A stretch of DNA of 64,000 nucleotides from SIG299 sp045531955 (GCA_045531955.1 JAZSFC010000014.1:23854-87853); one strand, 5' to 3'; counted from the first letter of the stretch, positions 26,512 to 35,140 are shown. Made by a program: numbers and translations. The notes: a model not told the origin generated them from the letters alone.

Positions 26512-27675
26512 ATGCTGTTTCAGGAAAAGTATCAAAAGAAACAAGTGATTTTTACATATATCGTTTTTATTTGTAACGGTATGCTGGCACTGTCCATCGG
26601 TTCCCTGATGCCGTTAATTTCCGACACCAGAGGGTTATCCTATGAGGTGTGCGGAATGCTGGTCAGCCTGCACTCCGTGGGTAATTTCCTTTCCAGCTTT
26701 TTTGCGGGAGCTTTGGCAGAAAAGATTGGCAGAAAAACAAGTATTCTGATTTTTAATTCCTTCTTTGCCATTTCCTATCTGATTATTTTGCTCAGCGGAA
26801 ATATCCCGCTTTTGATAGTAGCCTTCCTGCTGACCGGTTTGGCACGCGGAGCAACCAGTAACTTCTGTAATACGGTGATTAACAACCTGGCACCGGGTAA
26901 GGCAGGTCTGATTAACGGCCTTCACGCCATGTTCTCCATAGGTGCATTCCTGTTCCCGATTTTACTGATGCTGTTTACTGCATCCGGGGATGAAAACTGG
27001 ATTTATGCTTCCGTGTTTATGTTTATCATCGGTATTATCAGCTGGGTGCTGTACTTTATGGTTCCGATGGACGGTCTTGCTATTCCGAAAAAAGAAAAGA
27101 AGGTCAGCAACTACGGCTTTTTTAAAGAACCGCTGTTTTACCTTTGTATTGTAACATTGTTCTTCTACCTGTGTGCAGAGCAGGGGGTTATCGGCTGGCT
27201 GGTAACTTACTTTAAAGATACCGGTTTACTCAGCCCGTCCGTGTCCCAACTTATGGCCAGCATGCAGTGGATTATGATGTTAGCCGGCCGTTTGCTTGCA
27301 GCATGGCTTTCCACTAAAGTGGCAAAAGAAAAGCTTCTGCCGGTGATGGGTATCGGATTGGTTTTGTTTTTCCTGATTTTGATTAACAGTGAAAGTGTAG
27401 GCATGATCGTGCTTGGCATTATGGGCTTCGGATTTTCCATGGCTGGCATTTATCCGACTACGGTTTCCTTCTCCGGTAAGCTGATTCAAAAATATTCCCT
27501 GGCGTGGAGCTTTATTCTTACCATTGCAAGCCTCGGTTCCATTCTGATGCCGACCATCATCGGTGCCATTGCCGGAACCTACGGAATCTTTGTGGGAATG
27601 TGTTCCGTCGGCGTAGTAATTGCCATTGATTTGGTATGCATTATTGCACTGGTCCGCTATGTGAAAAAAAATTAA
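26512..27675 (+). CDS. MFS transporter
   Basis: 387 residues, 12 TM helices. The loop between helices 2 and 3 reads GALAEKIGRKTS, the MFS signature; helix 1 (FICNGMLALSIGSLMPLISDTRGLSYEVCGML) resembles FucP/sugar-type MFS proteins of Clostridia. ATG follows AGGAGG. Cotranscribed with the MATE gene; substrate unknown. Confidence 0.88.
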   Translation: MLFQEKYQKKQVIFTYIVFICNGMLALSIGSLMPLISDTRGLSYEVCGMLVSLHSVGNFLSSFFAGALAEKIGRKTSILIFNSFFAISYLIILLSGNIPLLIVAFLLTGLARGATSNFCNTVINNLAPGKAGLINGLHAMFSIGAFLFPILLMLFTASGDENWIYASVFMFIIGIISWVLYFMVPMDGLAIPKKEKKVSNYGFFKEPLFYLCIVTLFFYLCAEQGVIGWLVTYFKDTGLLSPSVSQLMASMQWIMMLAGRLLAAWLSTKVAKEKLLPVMGIGLVLFFLILINSESVGMIVLGIMGFGFSMAGIYPTTVSFSGKLIQKYSLAWSFILTIASLGSILMPTIIGAIAGTYGIFVGMCSVGVVIAIDLVCIIALVRYVKKN

Positions 27676-27692
27676 AAAATTGAAATAAGTGC

Positions 27693-27721
27693 TTTACAAG
27701 TATATAGCAGGGTTGTATAAT
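27693..27721 (+). promoter_or_regulatory. Promoter of the degV gene, inside an inverted repeat
   Basis: TTTACA (27693-27698), 17-bp spacer, TATAAT (27716-27721). The -10 lies between the arms of a 12-bp inverted repeat (27704-27715 and 27745-27756), so the repeat could be an operator over the start site. Confidence 0.7.
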
Positions 27722-27762
27722 GTAGTAATGAAAACTACGTTACGCAACCCTGCTATTTGTTT
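27704..27762 (+). terminator. Inverted repeat: terminator of the MATE/MFS operon and/or operator of degV
   Basis: ATAGCAGGGTTG pairs with CAACCCTGCTAT; inside, GTAGT pairs with ACTAC. It is followed by TTTGTTTCT, a weak T-tract. It covers the -10 of a good promoter, which is unusual for a plain terminator. Confidence 0.55.
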
Positions 27763-27819
27763 CTCGCAGATTTAAAACGACGTCGGATGGTGCCGGCAGG
27801 GCATGGGAAGGAGATATTA

Positions 27820-28704
27820 ATGAGCGACTTTATTTTGAGCTGCTGTTCTACAGCAGATTTAACCAAGGAACATTTTGAAGCAAGAGATATTAAGTACCTT
27901 TGTTTCAGCTATGAGCTGGATGGTGTGCGTTATGCCGATGACTTGGGCGAGACTATGTCTTTGGCTGATTTCTATAAGGCAATGGAAAACGGAGCAAGCA
28001 CTAAGACCTCCCAGCCGAATGTGGCAGAGTATGAAGAATATTTCGAAGGATTTTTAAAGGAAAGCAAGGATATACTTCACCTTACCTTATCCTCCGGTAT
28101 TTCCGGTGCACACAATTCCGCCAGTGTGGCAAGAAATATGCTGGCAGAACGTTATCCGGACCGCAAGATTTATGTGGTGGATTCCCTGGCAGCAGCCTCC
28201 GGTTTCGGCCTTGTTATGGACGATCTGGCAGACATGCGTGACGCCGGCAAGACTATTGATGAAGTACATAGCTGGATTGAAGAAAACAAGTTAAAGATGC
28301 ACCACTGGGTAGCAACCACAGAGCTTAAGTACCTGGTACGGGGCGGTCGTCTTTCCAAAACCGCAGGCGTTGTGGGCGGCATCTTAAACATTTGTCCGAT
28401 TATCCACGTGGATGTTAACGGTAAGCTGCAGGCAGGCCAGAAGGTACGCGGCAAAAAGAAAGCCATTGACGAACTGGTAAAGATGATGGAACAGCACGCA
28501 GAAAACGGCACAAATTACAGCGGCAAGTGCTACATCAGCCATTCCGCATGCCTTGAAGAAGCAACTGCCCTGAAGGAACAGATTGAAGCAAAGTTCCCTA
28601 ACTTAAAAGCAGTGGAAATTGATAACATCGGAACCGTTATTGGCAGTCACACAGGTCCTGGCACCTTTGTAGTATTTTTCTGGGGTGACGCACGGGTAGA
28701 CTAA
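27820..28704 (+). CDS. DegV-family fatty-acid-binding protein
   Basis: 294 residues. DegV/FakB proteins bind a fatty acid and present it to the kinase FakA. Seen: FILSCCSTADLT (the S-T-A-D loop), TSQPNVAEYEEYFE, HLTLSSGISGAHNSASVA and the C-terminal IGTVIGSHTGPGTFVVFFWG, all family motifs. ATG at 27820 follows GGAAGGAG; the upstream open frame overlaps the promoter and inverted repeat. Monocistronic; no FakA in the window. Confidence 0.92.
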   Translation: MSDFILSCCSTADLTKEHFEARDIKYLCFSYELDGVRYADDLGETMSLADFYKAMENGASTKTSQPNVAEYEEYFEGFLKESKDILHLTLSSGISGAHNSASVARNMLAERYPDRKIYVVDSLAAASGFGLVMDDLADMRDAGKTIDEVHSWIEENKLKMHHWVATTELKYLVRGGRLSKTAGVVGGILNICPIIHVDVNGKLQAGQKVRGKKKAIDELVKMMEQHAENGTNYSGKCYISHSACLEEATALKEQIEAKFPNLKAVEIDNIGTVIGSHTGPGTFVVFFWGDARVD

Positions 28705-28719
28705 AGTTTTGCTTTTGAC

Positions 28720-28910
28720 AATTATTTAATTTTATATAATCCGGGGTACTTATTTTATCCTCCCGAAACCCGCTTTCGCTAGCATCGAAACGTAGCGGTA
28801 CTAGGCTCATGCGACTAACGTCGCAATACTTTGCCAAGGACCGACGTTTCTCCAGCGTTTCGTACGGATAAAATAAGTACCCCGGATTTTTATAATTATA
28901 TAAAATAATA
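28720..28910. repeat. Long palindromic element with structured interior
   Basis: A perfect 21-bp inverted repeat (28740-28760 and 28866-28886) encloses 105 bp that fold further: CGAAACCCGCT near the left arm with AGCGTTTCG near the right arm, and the perfect hairpin GCGAC-TAAC-GTCGC (28811-28824). Very AT-rich flanks on both sides are themselves roughly complementary. No open frame inside. The right arm ends in CCCCGGATTTTT and could stop degV transcripts, but the size suggests a non-autonomous mobile element or a recombination site. It occupies most of the 342-bp gap between degV and the GGDEF gene. Confidence 0.75.
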
Positions 28911-28984
28911 TTCAAAACAAAATTCCAAATTGCGGTCTGCGTGCGTCACCGGGCAGAAGAAGATGGTGCAGATCGAGAAAATAT

Positions 28985-29013
28985 TTGTATATTTACCCGG
29001 CCTGCGTTATAAT
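28985..29013 (+). promoter_or_regulatory. Promoter of the GGDEF-cellulase operon
   Basis: TTGTAT (28985-28990), 17-bp spacer, TATAAT (29008-29013). Confidence 0.7.
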
Positions 29014-29046
29014 TTACATAAGAGTACAAAGGAAAGGGGTATCCCT

Positions 29047-30117
29047 ATGGCATACGATTTTATCCAGAACAATTTTATACTGGTGGCTAATATCCTGTTT
29101 TTGGTTGTGTTTTTGCGGACCAATACCGTGTTTGATAAGGAGATTACCCGGCGGTTTTCCGTCAGCATCTTGCTTTTGGTGATTGTAACGGTGGCGGAAA
29201 ATGTGGAGTATGCCATGTCACTGTTGCCGGAGCCGAATATAGTGCGGGTGTGCATGTCCATCATTGGCTATACGGTGCGGCCTCTGATTATTTACACCCT
29301 GATTTTGATCTTAAAGTACCGGAGCCGCAAGGAGCGTGTGATTCTGGCGATTCCGGCCATGATAAATGCGGCGGTAGCGGTTACGGCGCTGTTTTCTGAC
29401 ATCTCCTTTTCCTATGACGGGGCGAATGAGTTTGTGAGAGGCCCCCTCGGGTTTACACCGCACATTTGCAGCGGCATTTATCTGTTTCTGATTTTGATTC
29501 TTTCTGCCCAGTTTTTCAAGGAACGAAATTACATGGAAGCGGGCATTATTTTAGCAATTGTGGTGACCTGCGGTGTGGCGACGGGCTTGGAATCCGTGTG
29601 GAAGCACCAGGGGCTTTTGCGGGCAGCAAGCTCTTTGTCCATCACTTTCTTTTACCTGTATTTCTGTGCCCAAAGCTTTAAGCGGGATGCCCTGACCAAG
29701 GTGCTGAACCGCCACTGCTTCTACCGGGATGCGGAAAAATATAAAGATAAGATGATTGCGGTCTTATCCGTGGATTTAAATAATTTAAAGCGCATCAACG
29801 ATACGGAAGGACATGCGGCCGGGGACGAGGCGATTTTCACTACGGCGGAATGCATCCGGAAGAATTTATTAAAAGGATGCTTTTTGTACCGCACCGGCGG
29901 TGACGAATTTATGGTGCTTTGTCCGAAGCACGCAGCCACACTGGAACAGCTGCAAGCCATGATGGACGCGGTGTACGAAGAAATGAAGCAGACGCCGTAC
30001 CGCTGCTCCATCGGCATGGCGGAATATGTGGAAGGTGAGTCCTTCAACAGCCTGTGTGCCAGAGCAGACGAGGCTATGTATCAGAGAAAAACAGAAATGA
30101 AGCAAAGAGCGGAATAA
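29047..30117 (+). CDS. Membrane diguanylate cyclase (GGDEF)
   Basis: 356 residues: an N-terminal membrane domain of about six to seven helices (to about residue 205), then a GGDEF domain making c-di-GMP. The active-site GGDEF is intact at 284-288 (YRTGGDEFMVLC). No RxxD inhibitory site is seen five residues before it. The domain is compact (DALTKVLNRHCFYRD start; CSIGMAEY near the end). ATG at 29047 follows AAGGAAAGGGG; the open frame extends upstream only through the promoter. Four bases before the cellulase gene, so cotranscribed. Confidence 0.9.
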   Translation: MAYDFIQNNFILVANILFLVVFLRTNTVFDKEITRRFSVSILLLVIVTVAENVEYAMSLLPEPNIVRVCMSIIGYTVRPLIIYTLILILKYRSRKERVILAIPAMINAAVAVTALFSDISFSYDGANEFVRGPLGFTPHICSGIYLFLILILSAQFFKERNYMEAGIILAIVVTCGVATGLESVWKHQGLLRAASSLSITFFYLYFCAQSFKRDALTKVLNRHCFYRDAEKYKDKMIAVLSVDLNNLKRINDTEGHAAGDEAIFTTAECIRKNLLKGCFLYRTGGDEFMVLCPKHAATLEQLQAMMDAVYEEMKQTPYRCSIGMAEYVEGESFNSLCARADEAMYQRKTEMKQRAE

Positions 30118-30120
30118 ACC

Positions 30121-31983
30121 ATGAAAAAGAAAGTCATTTTTATTGCGGCACTGCTGCTTGGAATGTTAATAGGAATCGGATTTGGAGTGCTGGCAGGAGT
30201 ATTCTTTTCCGGAAAACCGGCAGGACCATCCACTGAGGTGATAACAAGTACACCTGTGCCGACTACGCCTAAAACTCCGAGTCCGACGCCAACGGAAACG
30301 GTTGCACCAACGCCTACCAAGGCAGAGGCACCAACTCTGCTTCCGACGAAGACGCCGACACCGGTGGTGACAAAAGCACCAACGGAAGAGCCGACAGCAA
30401 CGCCGGAACCTGCGGCAACCAGCACACCGACGCCAACGCCGGAACCAACAGCAACGAGCACCCCGACGCCAACAGCGGAACCAACAGCAACAGCCACACC
30501 AAAACCTACGGCAACCAGCACACCAACTCCAAAACCAACCAAGAAGCCTACGGCAACCCCTACGCCGACTCCGACCAAAAAGCCGGAGAACAACGAAAAT
30601 AATGGGGAAACCAACGGTTTCTACGGTGCGCTGCACGTAGAGGGCACCCATCTGGCAGCAGAGGACGGAACCTTGGTACAGTTGCGTGGTATCAGTACCC
30701 ACGGGCTTAGCTGGTTCCCGGGTTATGTGAACGAAAAAATGATTGCCCAGGCAAAGCAGGAGTGGGGCTGTAACGTGTTTCGCCTGGCCATGTATACGGC
30801 GGATTACAATGGTTACTGCGTTAGCGATGCCAACCAGAAAAAGACACTGAAAAACCTGATTGATACCGGTGTCAAGGCTGCGGTGGAGCAGGATATGTAT
30901 GTCATTATCGACTGGCATATTTTAAACGATAACAACCCGAATACCCATAAGGACGAGGCAAAAAAATTCTTTGAAGAAATGGCAAAGAAATATAAGGACG
31001 TGCCGAATGTTATTTACGAAATCTGCAATGAGCCAAACGGCGGCACAAGCTGGGCAGACATCAAAAAGTACGCCAAGGAAGTCATTCCGGTTATCCGGAA
31101 GCACGCCCCGGAGGCGGTTATTGTGGTGGGCACGCCGACCTGGTCCCAGGATGTGGACGTGGCGGCAAAGGACCCGATTACGGAGTACGACAACCTGATG
31201 TACGCCCTGCATTTCTACGCAGCCACCCATAAGGATTCCCTGCGGGATAAATGCAAAACCGCGGTGGCAAAAGGACTTCCGCTGTTTGTAACGGAATACG
31301 GCATCTGTGATGCCTCCGGCAGCGGTGCTATCGACGAAACCCAGGCAGATAAATGGATCAGCATGCTGGACAGCTACGGCATCAGCCATGTCATGTGGAA
31401 TTTGTCCAACAAGGCGGAAACCAGCGCCATTATTAAGAGCAGCTGCAACAAAACAAGCAACCTGACATTAAATGATTTGTCCGATGCAGGACTTTGGTTT
31501 GTGGGCATGATGGAGGAAGCAGGACTTGGCGGAAATGAGTGGATTGTGCCTGAGGCGCCGGAAGATAATGATAACGGAAACAATAGCGGAACTGACGGAA
31601 ATGCAAGCGGAACCACCGGCGGAAGCACCGGAGAAACTACCGGCAACAACACGGGCCAGACCGCACAAAACGCTCCGACCGTAGAAGAAATCTTTGAAAA
31701 AACCGATAAGATGGAAGTAACCGTCTCCAACAGCTGGGTAACAGAGAAAGGTTATGGCATCCAGTTAAATGTGGTGATTAAAAACACCGGAGCCAAAAAC
31801 GAAACCGACTGGAGCCGGAAACTGAAAATTAAGCCGGGCAAACAGGTTACGGTGGTGCAAAGCTGGTGTGCCAAGGTAACGATGGATAAAAAAGATATTT
31901 TGATAAAGCCGGAGGACTATAACAATACGGTACCGAAAAACGGTGAAGTGAGCGGAATCGGAATAATAATTGAGGTGGAATAA
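30121..31983 (+). CDS. GH5 endoglucanase, membrane-anchored, with CBM2-like C-terminus
   Basis: 620 residues. N-terminal helix (6-30, no evident cleavage or lipobox, probably a membrane anchor), a Pro/Thr/Glu linker at about 36-163, a GH5 catalytic domain (164-470), a Gly/Asn/Thr linker (about 482-515), and a beta domain (530-620) resembling family-2 carbohydrate-binding modules (NSWVTEKGYGIQLNVVIKNTG...DYNNTVPKNGEVSG). Catalytic residues: acid/base Glu304 in ICNEPN and nucleophile Glu392 in FVTEYG; DWH and ALHFYA are also present. Hydrolyses beta-1,4-glucans at the cell surface. In an operon with a diguanylate cyclase. Confidence 0.92.
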   Translation: MKKKVIFIAALLLGMLIGIGFGVLAGVFFSGKPAGPSTEVITSTPVPTTPKTPSPTPTETVAPTPTKAEAPTLLPTKTPTPVVTKAPTEEPTATPEPAATSTPTPTPEPTATSTPTPTAEPTATATPKPTATSTPTPKPTKKPTATPTPTPTKKPENNENNGETNGFYGALHVEGTHLAAEDGTLVQLRGISTHGLSWFPGYVNEKMIAQAKQEWGCNVFRLAMYTADYNGYCVSDANQKKTLKNLIDTGVKAAVEQDMYVIIDWHILNDNNPNTHKDEAKKFFEEMAKKYKDVPNVIYEICNEPNGGTSWADIKKYAKEVIPVIRKHAPEAVIVVGTPTWSQDVDVAAKDPITEYDNLMYALHFYAATHKDSLRDKCKTAVAKGLPLFVTEYGICDASGSGAIDETQADKWISMLDSYGISHVMWNLSNKAETSAIIKSSCNKTSNLTLNDLSDAGLWFVGMMEEAGLGGNEWIVPEAPEDNDNGNNSGTDGNASGTTGGSTGETTGNNTGQTAQNAPTVEEIFEKTDKMEVTVSNSWVTEKGYGIQLNVVIKNTGAKNETDWSRKLKIKPGKQVTVVQSWCAKVTMDKKDILIKPEDYNNTVPKNGEVSGIGIIIEVE

Positions 31984-31990
31984 AGAGAGG

Positions 31991-32030
31991 CGCAGATGTT
32001 TTCTGGGATTAGAGAACATCTGCGTTTTGT
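31991..32030 (+). terminator. Terminator of the GGDEF-cellulase operon
   Basis: CGCAGATGTT (31991-32000) pairs with AACATCTGCG (32015-32024), followed by TTTT. Confidence 0.85.
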
Positions 32031-32059
32031 ATATTTAGAAAGCAAATCAGGTAAAATAC

Positions 32060-32088
32060 TTGCATAAATAGGAGAATTGAGGTAGAAT
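32060..32088 (+). promoter_or_regulatory. Promoter of the AAA ATPase gene
   Basis: TTGCAT (32060-32065), 17-bp spacer, TAGAAT (32083-32088), directly before three direct repeats. Confidence 0.55.
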
Positions 32089-32091
32089 TAG

Positions 32092-32181
32092 TTTGCGCAT
32101 AGCACACAAAAATGACCAAGATTACTTTGCGCATAGAACATAAAACAAGGTGAATTTAGTTTGCGTATAGCACAAAACGGG
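32092..32181 (+). repeat. Three direct repeats at exact 34-bp spacing before the ATPase gene
   Basis: Units start at 32092, 32126 and 32160, each close to TTTGCGCATAGCACACAAAA (unit 2 has AGAACAT, unit 3 has CGTATAGCACAAAAC). They lie in the untranslated leader between the promoter and the ATG at 32192. They could bind a regulator, perhaps the ATPase itself, or be an iteron-like array. Confidence 0.8.
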
Positions 32182-32191
32182 GTGAGAAGAT

Positions 32192-33553
32192 ATGGAGATA
32201 AAAAGAAAGATATATGACAAAATCCTGGAGTGGAAGCAGAGCTGCAATGGAAGCAGAGCACTCTTAATTGAAGGTGCAAGACGAATCGGCAAGTCGACCG
32301 TGGCGGAAGAAATCGGGCGAAATGAGTATAAGTCCTATGTGTTAATAGATTTTAATAAAGCAAGTAAAAAAATTTTGGAATGCTTTGATGATTTGACAAA
32401 TTTGGATGTTTTCTATCAAAATATTGCGTTGGAGTATAATAAGCGATTATATCCCAGAGAAAGCTTGATTATTTTTGATGAGATTCAGAAATTTCCAAAG
32501 GCAAGACAGGCAATTAAATATTTAGTGGCTGATGGAAGATATGATTTTATAGAAACGGGTTCTTTAATATCCATTAAAGAAAATGTAGAACACATCACGT
32601 TGCCTTCTGAAGAAAGAAAGATAAAAATGTATCCGGTAGATTTTGAGGAGTTCATGATATATATGAATGAATCGGTTTTACTGGAATATATTGAAGAATG
32701 TTATGAAAAAAAGCAGCCTTTGGATCAAAAAATGCATGCCAAGGCGATGCGGCTATTTAAAGAGTATATGTTGGTAGGAGGTATGCCGCAGGCCATCGTA
32801 GCTTATGCAAAAAACGGAAGAAGCTTTGAGGCAGCGGACGTAGAAAAAAGGGATATTCTGAATTTGTACCGTGATGATATAAAAAAAGCAGCAAAACGAT
32901 ATAATTCAAAAGTGTCAGCTTTGTTTGAAAATATTCCGGCATATTTATCCACCCATGAGAAGCGGGTTGTATTAAAGGAAATAGAAGAACGAGCAAGCTT
33001 CGACCGCTACGATGAACCATTATTCTGGTTGGATGATTCCATGATTTGCAACTTATGCTATAAATGCAATGATCCTAATGTTGGCTTTGCTTTGAATAAA
33101 AATAACTCCGCGGTGAAGTGCTATATGGGTGACACGGGTCTGTTAGTCAGCCTGGCATTTAATAAAAATGAACTGATGGAAGAACAGTTATATAAGCAGA
33201 TTATGAATGACCGCCTTTCCCTCAACGAAGGGATGTTATATGAAAATGCGATTGCGCAGATGATAGCGGCAATGGGCAGAAAATTGTATTTTTACACCCG
33301 TTACAGCGAAGAAAAACATCGCAATGATATCGAAATAGACTTCCTGCTTTCCAATGAAAGTAAAACTAACTTTCGGGTATTTCCGGTGGAAGTAAAGTCT
33401 TCCAAAAATTATTCTGCAACTTCATTGGGCAGGTTTAAAGAACTGTTTGGAAAGAAAATAGCCATGCAGTATATTGTGCACCCGAAGAATTTGGTTATAG
33501 AGGGTGATATTGTTAAATTGCCGCCGTACATGTTTTGGATGATGCTGAAATAA
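32192..33553 (+). CDS. AAA ATPase with DUF4143-type C-terminal nuclease-like domain
   Basis: 453 residues. N-terminal AAA_14-type P-loop: Walker A GARRIGKST at about 29-37, Walker B LIIFDEIQ, sensor ETGSLIS. C-terminal DUF4143 region with a PD-(D/E)xK-like core (DIEIDFLL ... VFPVEVKSS; Asp and Glu-x-Lys spaced as in restriction-fold nucleases). This large family is common in Bacteroidetes and Clostridia; function is unsettled, with suggestions ranging from mobile-element to defence roles. Solitary gene behind the 34-bp repeats. Confidence 0.88.
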   Translation: MEIKRKIYDKILEWKQSCNGSRALLIEGARRIGKSTVAEEIGRNEYKSYVLIDFNKASKKILECFDDLTNLDVFYQNIALEYNKRLYPRESLIIFDEIQKFPKARQAIKYLVADGRYDFIETGSLISIKENVEHITLPSEERKIKMYPVDFEEFMIYMNESVLLEYIEECYEKKQPLDQKMHAKAMRLFKEYMLVGGMPQAIVAYAKNGRSFEAADVEKRDILNLYRDDIKKAAKRYNSKVSALFENIPAYLSTHEKRVVLKEIEERASFDRYDEPLFWLDDSMICNLCYKCNDPNVGFALNKNNSAVKCYMGDTGLLVSLAFNKNELMEEQLYKQIMNDRLSLNEGMLYENAIAQMIAAMGRKLYFYTRYSEEKHRNDIEIDFLLSNESKTNFRVFPVEVKSSKNYSATSLGRFKELFGKKIAMQYIVHPKNLVIEGDIVKLPPYMFWMMLK

Positions 33554-33559
33554 TTGCAT

Positions 33560-33587
33560 TAAAAAAGCCTGCAATACTGCAGGCTTT
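33560..33587 (-). terminator. Terminator of the sugar-transferase gene
   Basis: Perfect stem AAAGCCTGCA/TGCAGGCTTT (33564-33573 with 33578-33587), 4-nt loop. The A-run at 33561-33566 gives the T-run on the minus strand; on the plus strand the tail TTTCGCTATTT is weaker. Confidence 0.85.
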
Positions 33588-33589
33588 CG

Positions 33590-34978
33590 CTATTTGTTCT
33601 TCTTTGAAATTTTTGTGGCCGCTGTTTCGGTGCGGAGCGCGGTTTTAAAAGCACTGCTGACACCCTCGGCATGGTCCGGGATAAACAGGGTTTTGCCGGT
33701 TAATAACAGGAGCTTGAAATCCAGGAAAACAGAGTAATTCTGGATGTAGGTGAGGTCAAGCTTTAGCTTGTCGTACGGGGTGCTGTTGTACTTGCCGTAC
33801 ACCTGCGCATAGCCGGTAAGGCCGGCCTTCATTTTTAAACGGTAAGAAAATTCCGGAATCTGGGTCATGTAAATTTCGGCGATTTCCGGACGCTCCGGAC
33901 GGGGACCCACAAAGGACATGTCGCCCTTGATGATATTGAACAGCTGCGGAAGCTCGTCCAAATGGGTGCGGCGCAAAATGCGGCCCAGCGGAGTGATGCG
34001 GTCGTCGTTCTGGCTCTGGAGCCGGATGGAATCTTTTTCCGCATCCACCCGCATGCTGCGGAACTTGTAAATCTCAAACTGCTTGCCGTTTAAGGTGAGG
34101 CGGGTCTGATGGTACAGGATTGGCCCCTTGTCAAAGCACTTCATGAGGATGACAACGAGAAGCAGAATTGGCGAGGTGATAATGAGACAGGTGATGGAAA
34201 TGATAAGGTCCATGCACCGCTTCACAAAGGCCTGCCAAGGGCTTAACCCGCGGTTTCTCATGAGAAGGAACGGTGTGTCGAACAAATCCATGTCGGAAGC
34301 GCCACGCACCAGAATATCGTAGAGCTTTGGCGTAACGTAGACACGGATGGAATTTTCGTAACAGAACTTGATTAAGTGATTACGCAGGGATGCGGATAAG
34401 TCGTGCAGAATTACTGCCTCGTGCTTAAGCATGACCTGCTTTAATTTTTCTTCCCCGGCATTGCAGTGGATACGTTTGATGATTTCGTATTTTTCGCTGC
34501 GGGAGGAAATTTTGTTGTACACCTCGTTGAACGGGCGGTCGCCATGCACCAGAAGCATCTGCCGCGGCGGATTGACCTTGTAGTAAATGTTGTTGGACAG
34601 CATGGTCCAGAGGATGTTGAAGATAAAGCCGATGGCGATGGCAATAATCAGATGCTTTAAAGGAATGATCTGATATGCCAGAAGGGAAACCACGAAGAAC
34701 ATGGCGCCATAGGACGTAAATAAGCTTAATGTGCGGGCTACGATGCTGTCTAACACCTTATAGTAACCCATGCGGAGGCCACCGAAGATTTGGTTGGACG
34801 CCAACAGGAAGGCTCCGTATAACAAAATAAGAACATAGTTACCGCGGCGGTAATACGGCACCGGAATCATTGGGCGGTAAATGTTGTACCACAGCCAACC
34901 AAAGATTGCGGTGTGAAATGCTATCATCAGGGCAACCGATATAAACGATATTAACTTATCGTAACGTTTCTTTTTCAT
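33590..34978 (-). CDS. Polyprenyl-phosphate sugar-1-phosphate transferase (WcaJ/WbaP type)
   Basis: 462 residues. Starts surface glycan synthesis by loading a sugar-1-phosphate on undecaprenyl phosphate. N-terminal half: four to five TM helices and a CoA-binding-like cytoplasmic domain. C-terminal catalytic domain: KRCMDLIISITCLIITSPILL (re-entrant membrane helix), GPILYHQTRLTLNGKQFEIYKFRSM, LRRTHLDELPQLFNIIKGDMSFVGPRPERPE and AGLTGYAQVYGKYN, all hallmark motifs. ATG at 34978 has GAGG 8 bp upstream; a TTG at 34990 would overlap it. Divergent from the polysaccharide operon, which it probably serves. Confidence 0.94.
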   Translation of the reverse strand: MKKKRYDKLISFISVALMIAFHTAIFGWLWYNIYRPMIPVPYYRRGNYVLILLYGAFLLASNQIFGGLRMGYYKVLDSIVARTLSLFTSYGAMFFVVSLLAYQIIPLKHLIIAIAIGFIFNILWTMLSNNIYYKVNPPRQMLLVHGDRPFNEVYNKISSRSEKYEIIKRIHCNAGEEKLKQVMLKHEAVILHDLSASLRNHLIKFCYENSIRVYVTPKLYDILVRGASDMDLFDTPFLLMRNRGLSPWQAFVKRCMDLIISITCLIITSPILLLVVILMKCFDKGPILYHQTRLTLNGKQFEIYKFRSMRVDAEKDSIRLQSQNDDRITPLGRILRRTHLDELPQLFNIIKGDMSFVGPRPERPEIAEIYMTQIPEFSYRLKMKAGLTGYAQVYGKYNSTPYDKLKLDLTYIQNYSVFLDFKLLLLTGKTLFIPDHAEGVSSAFKTALRTETAATKISKKNK

Positions 34979-35014
34979 AATTAACCTCAATTTTCTTCAA
35001 ACTTCTACACAATA

Positions 35015-35042
35015 ATTCTATCATAAACAATAAAAAAGTAAA
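35015..35042 (-). promoter_or_regulatory. Promoter of the sugar-transferase gene
   Basis: Minus strand TTTACT (35042-35037), 16-bp spacer, TAGAAT (35020-35015). Confidence 0.5.
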
Positions 35043-35111
35043 GTGACAAATGTGTGACAGAAATATGAAGAAAAAATAAAACTTTCCAACATTCTGAACA
35101 AAGGGTTTAAC

Positions 35112-35140
35112 TTGACTTTTTTTTGACACAAGCGTATGAT
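35112..35140 (+). promoter_or_regulatory. Promoter of the polysaccharide operon
   Basis: TTGACT (35112-35117), 17-bp spacer, TATGAT (35135-35140). A second -35-like TTGACA lies at 35123 and a TATAAT at 35158. No other clear promoter or terminator was seen down to 61.9 kb, so the locus may be one long transcript. Confidence 0.65.

Noticed and set aside
27757..27819. Longer N-terminus for DegV
   Set aside because: It starts in the inverted repeat and has no ribosome site; the family N-terminus begins at 27820.
28930..29046. Longer N-terminus for the GGDEF protein
   Set aside because: It contains the promoter (28985-29013); the ATG at 29047 has a strong ribosome site.
30240..30600. Short tandem repeats that could look like a repeat array
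   Set aside because: They are degenerate codons for a Pro/Thr/Glu linker, not a CRISPR or intergenic repeat.
30081..30614. Minus-strand Val/Gly-rich frame opposite the cellulase linker
   Set aside because: It is the shadow of the Pro/Thr codon repeats in the linker and has no start site or homology-like features.
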